NCBI RefSeq assembly: GCF_000223905.1
Contig: NC_015948.1
Span: 868,001-932,000, forward strand
Source of the DNA: Haloarcula hispanica ATCC 33960
GTDB lineage: Archaea; Halobacteriota; Halobacteria; Halobacteriales; Haloarculaceae
Direction: 5' to 3'
Length of the DNA stretch: 64,000 nucleotides
Part shown: positions 17,657-26,102 of the stretch, piece by piece
How the letters are laid out: every line of letters starts with the position of its first letter
Position numbering within the stretch: the stretch's first letter is position 1
Position numbers and translations under genes: made by a program
Notes under the pieces: generated by a model
Told to the model about the DNA's origin: nothing
The model's database searches: none
Seen by the model: only the letters and a program-made list of their open reading frames with translations

Positions 17657-17723
17657 CTTATATGTTCGCTCCCGATTTTCATTGTTGAGAGATATCGGGA
17701 ATAATCCCCCCAATATAGTGGGG
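17657..17723 (-). promoter_or_regulatory. hemAT promoter with upstream inverted repeats
   Basis: The TATA box CTTATATG (17657-17664, plus-strand reading) is followed, further upstream of the gene, by an inverted repeat CCCGAT (17671-17676) / ATCGGG (17694-17699) with a 17-nt spacer. Beyond it is a short C-run/G-run hairpin (17706-17711 with 17720-17723). The repeat lies where haloarchaeal activators and repressors usually bind. The regulator is unknown. Confidence 0.5.
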
Positions 17724-17818
17724 AAATTGCTTGTGCCGCCCAGGCCTAACGCACCGAACAACTGCCCGAGTAGTCCTGGTTATAGAACCCTTCTCCACAC
17801 GAACGCAAGTCCCCTGAT

Positions 17819-18456
17819 TCAGTTGTGACCCGGCAGTGTCTCGCTGTCCTCCGGTTGTGCCCGGAATATGGCGAAGGTCCCTCCGAGTTCATCGTCGACC
17901 GGTTCGACCGATTCGACGCGAAAGCCGGCTTCCGTCAGTAGATCTGCGCTACGTTCACGACCGTGGAAACTCCAGGCCATGGCGGTGCCGGTATCCAGCC
18001 AGTCGTCGTTCGTGCCTTCCCATGGGTCGTCTCCTAGCGCGGCCAGGAGTTGCCCGCCGGGCCGGAGCACGCGCTCAAATTCGGAAAAGACAGTGGCGTG
18101 TTCGTCCTTTGGAACGTGGATGACGGCGTGGTAGGAGACAACGGCTCGAACGTATCGTCAGCGAACGGGAGCGTCGCCAGGTCACCACGGACCAGTCCGT
18201 CGGAGTCGACAGTATCACGAGCGGTACGGAGCTGTTCGGCTGAGATATCCAGTCCGATGGTATCGTGCTGATCGGCGAGAACTTCCATTGCCGGCGTACC
18301 CGCACCACAGCCCGCATCGAGGACGCGACTACCATCAGGGAGGGCCGCTGCAAGCGATTCGACAAGGGTCCGTTCGCGACCGTTCCCGTCCCGCTTCTCG
18401 GCGTAGGTACTCGCAATCTCGTCGTACCCCTCGCGGACAACGTCTCGCTGATCCAT
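17819..18456 (-). pseudogene. Class I SAM-dependent methyltransferase, frameshifted
   Basis: The start at 18454-18456 reads a normal methyltransferase: YDEIASTYAEKRDG, motif I VLDAGCGAGTPAMEVL, IGLDISAEQLRTAR and GDLATLPFADDTFE. At about 18143-18147 the frame shifts by one base. The expected FDAVVSYHAVIHVPKDEH then continues in the next frame, through RVLRPGGQLLAALGDDPWEG to a stop at 17819-17821. Adding one base restores an uninterrupted 212-aa protein of usual length for the family. The protein as encoded is cut after wrong-frame residues at about 140 aa and lacks the C-terminal part of the fold. Either a genuine disruption or a sequencing error explains it. Substrate is unknown. Confidence 0.88.
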
Positions 18457-18522
18457 ACCAGCGGTGCTCGGTGGTGGCGTAAGTGCTTTCGGTCTGGTGG
18501 AATTACGGACAAACAGCGCCGC

Positions 18523-20994
18523 TCAGTCCTCGAATTTCTCCGGGTTCTGAGCTGCCTCAGCGACCCGAACCGCGGCAACGTTCTCCGGGACGTCGTGGAC
18601 GCGAACGATGTCGGCCCCCCGTTCGGCCGCCAGCGTCGTCCCGGCGATGGTCGCCTCCAGACAGTCGCCCGCTTCCTGTCCGACCAGCCCGAACAGGGAC
18701 TTGTGGGAGTGCCCGACCAGGATTGGACAGCCGAGTGCCTCGAACTCCGGAAGTCGGTCGAGCAGTTCGAAGTCCTCCGTGGCAGCTTTCCCGAAGCCGA
18801 TGCCCGGGTCGACGATGATCTGGTCTCGGTCGAGTCCGGCCTTTTCCGCGAGCAGGACGCGCTCCGTCAGCTGGTCGATGCAGTCCCCCACCACGTCGTC
18901 GTAGTGGATGTCGCTGTCGGGGTCGACCGGCGTCTCGATGGAGTGCATCACGACCACCGGCACGTCGTACTCGGCGGCGACAAGGCGCATCTCGGGGTCT
19001 TCGAGGCCGGAGACGTCGTTCAGGATGTCCGCACCGGCGTCGAGCGCCGCTCGCGCGACTGGGGCCTTCCGCGTGTCGACGGAAATGGCGACGTCCAGCT
19101 CCGAAAGCGCCTCGATGACCGGCACCACGCGGTCGATCTCCTCCTCGACCGGGACCGGTTCGGCACCGGGCCGGGTCGACTCCCCGCCGATGTCGAGGAT
19201 ATCCGCGCCGTCCTCGACCATTTGCTCGGCGCGGGCGACGGCGTCCTCGACGGCGTTGTACTCGCCGCCGTCGTGGAAGGAATCCGGGGTGATATTGCAG
19301 ATACCCATAACGGCTGTGCCGTCGTCCCAGGGATACGCTGCCGACGTGTCTGGCTCGGACTGTTGGATGGACAGCGCCCCCCGCAGTTCGTCGGCGAAGG
19401 ACGCGAGCCCGTAGGGCTGGCCGTCCAGCTTCTCCGCGAGGCGCTTGTACTGGGCCATCGTCGCCATCATGACCACGTCGGTTGATTCCTCCTCTTGGCC
19501 GTCCAGCCCAGAGACGGCACATTCGCCGCCCAAGGACAGCAGTTCCTCCTTGAGATACTGGGCCTGTCGCGGCTGGACGCGGGTACGCAGGACGCGGTGG
19601 ACGCCCTTCCCCCGCATCCGCCAGGCCCCGGTATCGGTGACGTGGGCGCTCTCGATGGTCTCGCGGGCCTCGGCCAGCGAGTCGACCTGCTTGGGGATCA
19701 GCGAGCGCGACCAGCCGGTCCGGGCCTCCCGGACGGCGTACAGCGACCCGGTCACGAGGACTGCATCACCGGAGTCCGCGGCGTCGAGTGCGATATCGAG
19801 CGCCCCGGATACGTCGTTTCGCGTCTCGATGGTGGCGTCGGTCGCGTTCTCAACCGCGGTCGCGACAACCTGGTGGGACTCCGCCCGGTCGACGTCAGGC
19901 TGGCAGGCGACGACGTGGTCCGGGTCCGGTAACGCCGCGGCGATGCGCTCGTGGTCCTTGTCGACCATCGCCCCGATGACGACGTAGAGGTCGTCGTAGT
20001 CGAACGAGGACAGCGTCTCCGCGGTGCGCTCGATGCTCCCGGGGTTGTGTGCCCCATCGAGGACGACCAGCGGCGACTCGTTCATCACCTCGAACCGACC
20101 GGGCCAGTGGGCGTTTCGCAGGCCGCGTTCGAGATCGGACTGCGAGACGTCCGCGACCTGCCGGCACAGTGTGGCTGCGATTCCGGCGTTCTGTGCCTGA
20201 TGTGCGCCCAGCAGCGGGAGGGAGGTATCGACGCTCCAGTCCGGGCCGTCGACCGAGACCGACCCCTCCAGCCCCTCACGACCGCCGTAGTTCACGGATA
20301 TATCGGCCTCGCTCTCGGCCGGGCTCTGGTCTGTCTCGACGGCGCTCCCAACGGTCACGACATCGTCGGTGAACTCGCGGACGGCCGCGAGCGCGTCGCC
20401 TGTCATCCCGGTCACCAGCGGATTGCCGTCCGGGGCGACGTGGGCCTTGTCGTGGGCGATTTCCTCGACGGTATCGCCGAGGATGTGGGTGTGTTCGAGC
20501 GTCACGGACGTGACGGCGCTTGCGACCGGATCGACCACGCTCGTGGCGTCGTACCGGCCGCCGATACCGACCTCCAGCACTGCAACGTCGACGTCCTGGC
20601 GGTCGAACTCCCACAGCGCCATCGCAGTCATCGTCTCGAAGAAGGTGGGCGAATCATTGGCCGCGCCCTGCTCGGTCACGTACGCCTGAACCGATTCGAC
20701 GAACTCGACGAGCGCGGCCTCGGAGAGCTTCCGGCCGTTGATACGGATTCGCTCGCGCACGTCGTCGAGATGCGGGGACGTGTACAGTCCGACATCGAGG
20801 CCTGCTTCCCGCAACGTTCGTTCGACCATCCGCGCGGTGGACCCCTTCCCGTTGGACCCCGCAATCTGGACGCAGCGAAGCCCCTCCTGTGGGTCACCGA
20901 GCGACGATAGCAGGTCCTGCGTGGCATCAGTACCGGGTCGCGAGGCGAACCGGCGCAACTCGAAGAGGAAGTTCGCGGCCTCGTGGAACTCCAT
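18523..20994 (-). CDS. folCP: FolC-FolP fusion: folylpolyglutamate/dihydrofolate synthase plus dihydropteroate synthase
   Basis: Bifunctional folate-biosynthesis protein of 823 aa. Residues about 1-430 are a Mur-ligase-type FolC domain with the P-loop AGSNGKGSTARM (45-56), YTSPHLDDVRERI and VVLDGAHNPGS. Residues about 560-823 are a complete TIM-barrel dihydropteroate synthase: MGICNITPDSFHDGG, DIGGESTRPGAEPV, ISVDTRK, ILNDVSG, VDPGIGFGK and the phosphate-binding GHSHKSLF. Between them lies an extra domain of about 100 residues (KGVHRVLRTRVQPRQAQYLK). FolC-FolP fusion is known in haloarchaea and joins formation of dihydropteroate to its glutamylation. The gene is monocistronic here; GTP cyclohydrolase and other folate genes are not in the window. 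Confidence 0.94.
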   Translation of the reverse strand: MEFHEAANFLFELRRFASRPGTDATQDLLSSLGDPQEGLRCVQIAGSNGKGSTARMVERTLREAGLDVGLYTSPHLDDVRERIRINGRKLSEAALVEFVESVQAYVTEQGAANDSPTFFETMTAMALWEFDRQDVDVAVLEVGIGGRYDATSVVDPVASAVTSVTLEHTHILGDTVEEIAHDKAHVAPDGNPLVTGMTGDALAAVREFTDDVVTVGSAVETDQSPAESEADISVNYGGREGLEGSVSVDGPDWSVDTSLPLLGAHQAQNAGIAATLCRQVADVSQSDLERGLRNAHWPGRFEVMNESPLVVLDGAHNPGSIERTAETLSSFDYDDLYVVIGAMVDKDHERIAAALPDPDHVVACQPDVDRAESHQVVATAVENATDATIETRNDVSGALDIALDAADSGDAVLVTGSLYAVREARTGWSRSLIPKQVDSLAEARETIESAHVTDTGAWRMRGKGVHRVLRTRVQPRQAQYLKEELLSLGGECAVSGLDGQEEESTDVVMMATMAQYKRLAEKLDGQPYGLASFADELRGALSIQQSEPDTSAAYPWDDGTAVMGICNITPDSFHDGGEYNAVEDAVARAEQMVEDGADILDIGGESTRPGAEPVPVEEEIDRVVPVIEALSELDVAISVDTRKAPVARAALDAGADILNDVSGLEDPEMRLVAAEYDVPVVVMHSIETPVDPDSDIHYDDVVGDCIDQLTERVLLAEKAGLDRDQIIVDPGIGFGKAATEDFELLDRLPEFEALGCPILVGHSHKSLFGLVGQEAGDCLEATIAGTTLAAERGADIVRVHDVPENVAAVRVAEAAQNPEKFED

Positions 20995-21111
20995 GGTCGG
21001 GCTATCGGAGCCGCTCGCTTTAGCCTGTCGGACTGTTGCGTGTGTCCGGCGCGAAGACGCCCCGAACAGCCTGCTTACCCAACTGGTCTCCCACTGGCCT
21101 GCCGGCGACAG

Positions 21112-21828
21112 TTACGCCTGGTCGCTACGCTCGCGCGTGGCCCACCGACCGACCGCGCTCGACAGAATCAGGAACGCGGCACCCAGCAGCGGTGCCGGGT
21201 CGATCTTCGCTTCCGGTCGCTCGTCCGTGTCCGTCTCAGTGGGCTCCGTCTCCACTTGTTCCAGAGTGTCCGTCTCGGTCTCTGACTTGGGAGCGCCAGA
21301 TAGCTCCGTACCCGTCCCAGTATCCTGCCGCCGGGACTCGGACTCAGTCCGTGGCATCTCTGTGGCCAGCGACGTTTCCTGCGCCTCTGGAGCCGGCGTC
21401 TCCTCGGCGTCTTCTACCGCTGCTGTCGGCTCGAACTCCGTCTCGGCCGGTGATGGCGTGTCGACGCTCGGTTCAGCCGGTGGTGGCGTTTCGTCTGGAC
21501 GTTCCGTGGCCCATTCCGACGCGTCCTCGTCGGTGCTCCTGGCATCGGTTCCATCAGCGTTGCGGCGGCGGTACCACCAGAGCCAAGCCGTTGCCGCGCC
21601 GAGCGCGATGAGGGACAGCCCCGTGCCGAGCAGCCCCCACTGTCGCCACAGCGACCCGAGGCGGTCCGTGAGACTGGGGCCGGAATCCTCGGCCCCGTCC
21701 GGCCCCGCCGGTCCCGGTGATGGGCCAGTAGTGGTATCGTCGACAACGGCGACGCCGGGAACGGCGTCGAGCGCCGAGGCGATGGCGTCTCGCTCCACCT
21801 CGACTTCGAGAAACGTGGGTGCGTCCAT
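21112..21828 (-). CDS. Membrane protein with long acidic loop, unknown function
   Basis: Unrecognised protein of 238 aa. Residues 1-30 are a small soluble segment (FLEVEVERDAIASALDAV). One transmembrane helix is at about 67-87 (LLGTGLSLIALGAATAWLWW) followed by RRR. A roughly 120-residue Glu/Thr/Pro-rich disordered stretch follows, then a second hydrophobic helix at about 212-228 near the C-terminus. The TATA-like GTAAAACCC at about 21852-21860 sits about 27 nt before the ATG, within the gap to the next gene, so it has its own promoter. It may act together with the SHOCT-containing membrane protein next to it; that is only positional inference. Confidence 0.65.
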   Translation of the reverse strand: MDAPTFLEVEVERDAIASALDAVPGVAVVDDTTTGPSPGPAGPDGAEDSGPSLTDRLGSLWRQWGLLGTGLSLIALGAATAWLWWYRRRNADGTDARSTDEDASEWATERPDETPPPAEPSVDTPSPAETEFEPTAAVEDAEETPAPEAQETSLATEMPRTESESRRQDTGTGTELSGAPKSETETDTLEQVETEPTETDTDERPEAKIDPAPLLGAAFLILSSAVGRWATRERSDQA

Positions 21829-21869
21829 ACGTGACCCGTCGTCGGGCGACTATGTAAAACCCGCTCAGG

Positions 21870-22409
21870 CTATTCCCGGGCGGGCTCGTACTCGGTGTCG
21901 GTCGCCGCGGTCCGCGGTAGGTCGGTCTCCATGTCGACGGCGTCCAGCAGTTCAGAATCCGGGTTCTCTGACTCGCCGAGAAGCGCCTGCAGTTCCCGCT
22001 CGTACTCGGCCTCGGAGAGGTCCCCCTCGACGTACCGGCGCGTCAACGCCTCGTGTCGCTCCTCGACTGTCGGCTCCGGCGGCGCGAACACGTCGGCGAG
22101 GCCGAGCGACGCGAGCGGTGGCACGACTGATTCGAGACGGGTGAGCCCACCAGCGACGCGCTGGCTCTTCGGCACCGACGCCCGCCGGGCCAGCGCACGG
22201 ACCAGCGCGACCGAGAAGACGATGTCAACGCCCACTAGGAGCAATGTGCCAAGCAGGAACCCGGCGAAAGTCTGGATGACCGCGCCGCCGCCGAGAAGCG
22301 CCCCGACTGTCGCGACGACACCGACGATTCCCAGCCCGACAGCGCCCAGCGTCGTCAGAACGACGGCGGCAAACAGAAGCAGCAGCCGGTTATCTCTCAC
22401 CCAGTTCAC
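21870..22409 (-). CDS. SHOCT-domain membrane protein
   Basis: Protein of 179 aa with two or three N-terminal transmembrane helices (about 9-72) and a C-terminal SHOCT motif at about 122-146 (RYVEGDLSEAEYERELQALL), a short helical element frequent at the ends of haloarchaeal membrane proteins and thought to mediate oligomerisation. The tail is acidic. The start is a GTG at 22407-22409 giving MNWVRDNR; a T-rich element at about 22430-22438 fits a leaderless promoter. It precedes the 238-aa membrane protein on the same strand by 41 nt. Function unknown. Confidence 0.75.
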   Translation of the reverse strand: MNWVRDNRLLLLFAAVVLTTLGAVGLGIVGVVATVGALLGGGAVIQTFAGFLLGTLLLVGVDIVFSVALVRALARRASVPKSQRVAGGLTRLESVVPPLASLGLADVFAPPEPTVEERHEALTRRYVEGDLSEAEYERELQALLGESENPDSELLDAVDMETDLPRTAATDTEYEPARE

Positions 22410-22445
22410 ACCAACGATAGCCGGAGGCCGTTGAAATGGTTTGTG

Positions 22446-23432
22446 TCAGCGCTCGTTCTCTCGCGACTCCGGATCGCTTTGGGGAATTTCGTCGGTCGCC
22501 GGCACGTACGAGCGGCCCGAAGCGGACCACCCGCCCCAGATCCACTCCCGGATGGTGAGCTGGCGCTTGGACCCCTGATCTCGCGCTGTTTCGAGCCGCC
22601 GTTCGGTCGTATGGAAGTAGTTGACGACGGTCACGAGCACGACGCCGCCGACGGAGTTGCCGAGAAGTACCGGGAGAACGAACTGCCAGAGGCCGACAGA
22701 CAGCGCCAGCTCGCCGATAAACACGAGATAGAACATCTCCGTCGCGGAGACGACGACGTGATAGAGGTTTCCGAAGGGAATCGCCAGGAAGGCGATGTAA
22801 ATCAACACGAGCCGGGAGATGCTGTCCCGCAGCGAGTAGTCGACCCAGACGACGCCGGCGACGATGAGGCCGGCGAACACCGCCTTCGAGAACAGCGTTA
22901 GCTGAGAGGTCGCGATAGCTTTCTGGGCGAAGCCGGCGGCGGCCGCCGCCGCGTCGGCGGAGAGAACGTCGGTCGTCGCCAGCGCGAGCGCGCCGAGCAT
23001 CCCGCCGAAGAGGTTCGAAATCAGGACGACGACCCAGATACGGAGCAGCGACGGGATGCTCGCCAGCCGTTCGAGGACAAGCGCGACCGGCGGGAGTGTG
23101 TTCTCCGTGTAGAGCTGATAATCCCCGAGAATGATGAAGACAAACCCGAGCGGGTACAACAGCGCGCTCAATATCGGGTCGCCGCCGGTCTTCGCGTACA
23201 ATGACGCGTACAGCATGAACGTCACTGTGATAGCGAACCCGCCCGCGACGCCGGCGAAGAACATCTCGCGAGTCCCGACTGTCACCTCCTCGTCGGCCGC
23301 GACGATGATGCGCTGGAAGATCTCGTCCGCGGAGAACCGGTCACGGATGACACTCCCACCCGCTGGGGCACCGCTCCGAGAGACGTCCACAGCGTCGCGG
23401 ACAGCTTCCTCCCTGTCGTTGTCGTTTGCCAT
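22446..23432 (-). CDS. Formate/nitrite transporter (FNT) family channel
   Basis: Pentameric FNT-type anion channel of 328 aa. A charged cytoplasmic N-terminus of about 55 residues leads into six helices with FNT hallmarks: FFAGVAGGFAITVTFML, YPLGFVFIILGDYQLYTEN, the half-helix break near ISNLFGGMLGALAL, FGNLYHVVVSATEMF and LLGNSVGGVVLVTVVNYFH. It likely moves formate, nitrite, acetate or hydrosulfide across the membrane; the pore-lining His typical of formate/nitrite members may be the one in GNLYHVVVS. A T-rich box at about 23454-23463 lies 27 nt upstream of the ATG. No formate or nitrite enzyme is adjacent, so the substrate stays open. Confidence 0.85.
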   Translation of the reverse strand: MANDNDREEAVRDAVDVSRSGAPAGGSVIRDRFSADEIFQRIIVAADEEVTVGTREMFFAGVAGGFAITVTFMLYASLYAKTGGDPILSALLYPLGFVFIILGDYQLYTENTLPPVALVLERLASIPSLLRIWVVVLISNLFGGMLGALALATTDVLSADAAAAAAGFAQKAIATSQLTLFSKAVFAGLIVAGVVWVDYSLRDSISRLVLIYIAFLAIPFGNLYHVVVSATEMFYLVFIGELALSVGLWQFVLPVLLGNSVGGVVLVTVVNYFHTTERRLETARDQGSKRQLTIREWIWGGWSASGRSYVPATDEIPQSDPESRENER

Positions 23433-23497
23433 CGGGAGCGGGTTCTAAAGCCTCGACAAAACCTCTTTCGTTGCCGGCTACCGGTTGCGCTGCGGTC

Positions 23498-23582
23498 CCG
23501 CTCAGTCGTGCCGGAACCACCGATAGACTCGTGCCACTCGTCTACCGAGGCTCAGACACGCTCTCGCTACCGCTCAGTCGTG
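23498..23582. repeat. 13-bp direct repeat at the purNH 3' end (72-bp period)
   Basis: CCGCTCAGTCGTG occurs at 23498-23510 and again at 23570-23582, exactly 72 bp apart. The second copy contains the stop and last codons of the PurN-PurH gene (ending SFRHD). The first would read WFRHD plus stop in the same frame. It looks like a duplicated 3' end left behind the gene. Confidence 0.6.
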
Positions 23583-25154
23583 TCTGAACGACCGCTGCCC
23601 GGTGAACACCATCGCCATGTCGTGTTCGTCCGCGGCCTCGATGACGCTCTCGTCGTTCTTCGAGCCGCCGGGCTGGATAACCGCCTCGATGCCGGCGTCG
23701 GCGGCCTCTTCAATGCCGTCCGGGAACGGGAAGAAGGCGTCCGAGGCCATCACCGCGCCCTCGGCGTCCTTCCCCTCGGCGTGTTCGTCGGCCTTCATCG
23801 CGGCCAGCCGGACGGCGTCGACCCGGGACACCTGCCCCATGCCGATGCCGACCGTTTCTGTCCCGTCGGCGAAGAGGATGCCGTTGGACTTGACGTGTTT
23901 GAGCGTGTGCCAGGCGAACAGCAGCGACTCGATCTGCTCGTCGGTCGGCTCGCGCTCGGTGACGACTTCAAGATCGTCGACTGAGAGGTGCTGGGTGTCC
24001 CGCTCCTGAACGAGTCGGCCCCCAACGAGGGGCTTTTCGGTCAGGCTGTCGGTGACCTCGAAGTTCTCGTTGACATCCAGCACGCGGAGATTCTCCTTCT
24101 CGAACAGTACATCGAGCGCGGCGTCGGTGTAGCCGGGCGCGACGACGACCTCCTTGAAGGAGTCGATGATCTGCTCGGCGGTGGCGGCGTCGCACTCGCG
24201 GTTCAGCGCGACAATACCTCCAAAAGCGCTCATCGGGTCCGTCGACAGTGCCTTCTCGTAGGCGTCGGCCACGGAGTCGGCAGTCGCACAGCCGGCCGGG
24301 TTGGTGTGTTTGATGACCGCCGCGGCGGGCTCCTCGAACTCCTTGATGAGGTTCAGCGCGCCGTCGGCGTCGTTGTAGTTGTTGTACGACAGCGCCTTCG
24401 CACCCTCGTTGAGCTGGTCGGCGTGGACGACGCTGGCCTCCGAGACGGTCGTGTCAGTGTACAGCGCGGCGTTCTGATGGGGGTTCTCCCCATAGCGCAG
24501 ACTCGATGCGAGGTCATCCGAGACGATGCGGCGGGCAGGGAAGTCTCCGCCCTCGTCGCCCTCTACTGAGACCGTGCCTGCATCCCAGTCGATGGTGACG
24601 CGGTCCTCGGCGAACCACTCGATGACGCGCGGGTAGGCGGTGAACTCGCCTTCATAGAGCACGCGCTCTTTGAGACTGTCCTCGTCGTCACCTTCGAAGA
24701 CGGGAATCGGTTCCTGCGTGACGATGGGGCCGCCGTCGACGCTTTCATCAAGGACGTGGACGGTACAGCCCGTCACCTTCACGCCGGCGTCGAGGACCTG
24801 CTCGTGAGCGTTCGCCCCGGTGAAGTTCGGCAGCAGGCTTGGGTGGACGTTCAGCGCGGTCGGTGTCTCGTCGAGGAACGTCTCGCTGAGGACGCGCATA
24901 TACCCGTCCAGCGTGACGAGGTCGAAGTCGTACTCCGAGAGGGCGTCGAGGACGCGCTCCTCGTGGGACTCGCGCGACTCGTCCGCGTCGTGCTCGACGA
25001 CCTCGGTCGGGATGCCGCGCTCGGCGGCTGCTTCGAGCACCGGCGCGTCGGCGTCATTGGTCAGAACGACGGCGAACTCCGCCCCGCCCGGGGCGCGGTC
25101 CGCGATGTTCATGAGATTTCGGCCGCGGTTACTGGCCATACCGGCGAGTTTCAT
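23574..25154 (-). CDS. purH: PurN-PurH fusion: GAR transformylase plus AICAR transformylase
   Basis: Two formyl-transfer steps of purine synthesis in one 526-aa cytoplasmic protein. Residues about 1-185 are a PurN-like formyltransferase with the catalytic set Asn-His-Asp ([25 protein letters not shown]). Residues about 200-526 are the AICAR formyltransferase part of Pur[53 protein letters not shown] and [12 protein letters not shown]. The IMP cyclohydrolase domain of bacterial PurH is absent, as expected in archaea that use a separate PurO. The ATG at 25152-25154 gives [14 protein letters not shown], the proper family start; nine upstream codons are excluded. Confidence 0.93.
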   Translation of the reverse strand: MKLAGMASNRGRNLMNIADRAPGGAEFAVVLTNDADAPVLEAAAERGIPTEVVEHDADESRESHEERVLDALSEYDFDLVTLDGYMRVLSETFLDETPTALNVHPSLLPNFTGANAHEQVLDAGVKVTGCTVHVLDESVDGGPIVTQEPIPVFEGDDEDSLKERVLYEGEFTAYPRVIEWFAEDRVTIDWDAGTVSVEGDEGGDFPARRIVSDDLASSLRYGENPHQNAALYTDTTVSEASVVHADQLNEGAKALSYNNYNDADGALNLIKEFEEPAAAVIKHTNPAGCATADSVADAYEKALSTDPMSAFGGIVALNRECDAATAEQIIDSFKEVVVAPGYTDAALDVLFEKENLRVLDVNENFEVTDSLTEKPLVGGRLVQERDTQHLSVDDLEVVTEREPTDEQIESLLFAWHTLKHVKSNGILFADGTETVGIGMGQVSRVDAVRLAAMKADEHAEGKDAEGAVMASDAFFPFPDGIEEAADAGIEAVIQPGGSKNDESVIEAADEHDMAMVFTGQRSFRHD

Positions 25155-25299
25155 GTGGGACTGACCGACCGGACCGTGCAAAGTTGTTGCGAAACCCCCG
25201 GCCGGTCTGTGGCGTGCGACCGAGCCACATTAGCTATGTCTGTATTCTCGGCGTGTACCGGTTCGGTGCGCATTTGTAGCCCGCCGCCAACTCGCCCGT

Positions 25300-25854
25300 A
25301 TGGCGAAGCTACGGTGTCAGCGCGCGGGTGCGGTCGCCGCCGTCGGTGGTGTCGTCTGGGTTGGCTGGGCCGTGGTGCTGTCCGCGACCGGTCAGACCGA
25401 AATGAGTACCTCCATCCTCGCCGGAACCGCCCTCTCCGCACTCGGTGTCGTAGCCGGTCACTATGCCATTGAGGATTTCTACGGCGCACGGATGAAGCGG
25501 CCAGGGACCATCGGTGCGTGGGCCGGCGGCCTCGGCGGCCTCGTTTTCGCCGTCGGACAACTGGTCCGCCTCCTCTCCGGTGGTAGCGAGGCGGTCATCG
25601 CGGTCGGCGTACTCGTGCTGGTCAGCGGGTCGTTACTGGTCACCGTCGGTCTCGTCAGGACGCGCATCCAGCCGCCGTGGCTGGGCGTGTTGCTTGGCCT
25701 CGGGACTATCGCGTTCCTCGGGTTCGAAGTCCAGCCAGCGGCGGCAACCGTCTACGGCCTCGCGTGGGTCGCACTTGGACAGGACCTCTATCGCTTTGAC
25801 CCACCGGATGGCCGCTTTGGCGATGCCGACGGCGACTACGGCTGGCTGAGTTGA
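25300..25854 (+). CDS. Small polytopic membrane protein, unknown function
   Basis: Hydrophobic protein of 184 aa with about six predicted helices arranged in three hairpins: about 8-27, 35-54, 70-89, 95-115, 122-138 and 145-158. Short polar loops (EDFYGARMKRPG, VRTRIQPP) and a short acidic C-terminal tail (DPPDGRFGDADG) are all that lies outside the bilayer. Similar small multi-helix proteins are common and uncharacterised in haloarchaea. No neighbour on the same strand is close enough for an operon. I do not recognise a family. Confidence 0.65.
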   Translation: MAKLRCQRAGAVAAVGGVVWVGWAVVLSATGQTEMSTSILAGTALSALGVVAGHYAIEDFYGARMKRPGTIGAWAGGLGGLVFAVGQLVRLLSGGSEAVIAVGVLVLVSGSLLVTVGLVRTRIQPPWLGVLLGLGTIAFLGFEVQPAAATVYGLAWVALGQDLYRFDPPDGRFGDADGDYGWLS

Positions 25855-26102
25855 GGATTGGCCGGCTAGCGGGACCATCTCTTCGCTCTCTGTCGAAGGT
25901 ATTTCGATGTGGACGAAAATATGGCTACTTGATATGTGTCATCGGCTTCGGCAGCAGCGGCAGTTATTTGAAATTATTCTGGACTTAGATTGACGCAGCC
26001 GAGTAACCACAATATCAGGGGTGCGGACCTCCTCGCTCGCGAAGATATTGTAGCTCAAAAACCATAATATTCATTAGTAAGATATCCTCTGTTAATAGTG
26101 TA
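25855..26102 (+). promoter_or_regulatory. A/T-rich upstream region of the alcohol dehydrogenase gene
   Basis: This 248-bp spacer drops sharply in G+C, most in 25900-26100. TATA-like elements are ACCATAATATTC near 26060-26071 and TTAGTAAG near 26075-26082, the latter about 26 nt before the ATG. The gene's first 20 codons are also unusually A/T-rich (CTACTAGAA, AACAGTACAAGAA) compared with the rest of the frame. Regulation is likely but no clear operator is seen. Confidence 0.45.

Noticed and set aside
18265-19485. Long plus-strand open frame of about 400 codons opposite folCP
   Set aside because: It mirrors the codon structure of the real gene on the minus strand, a common effect in G+C-rich DNA, and has no recognisable domain.
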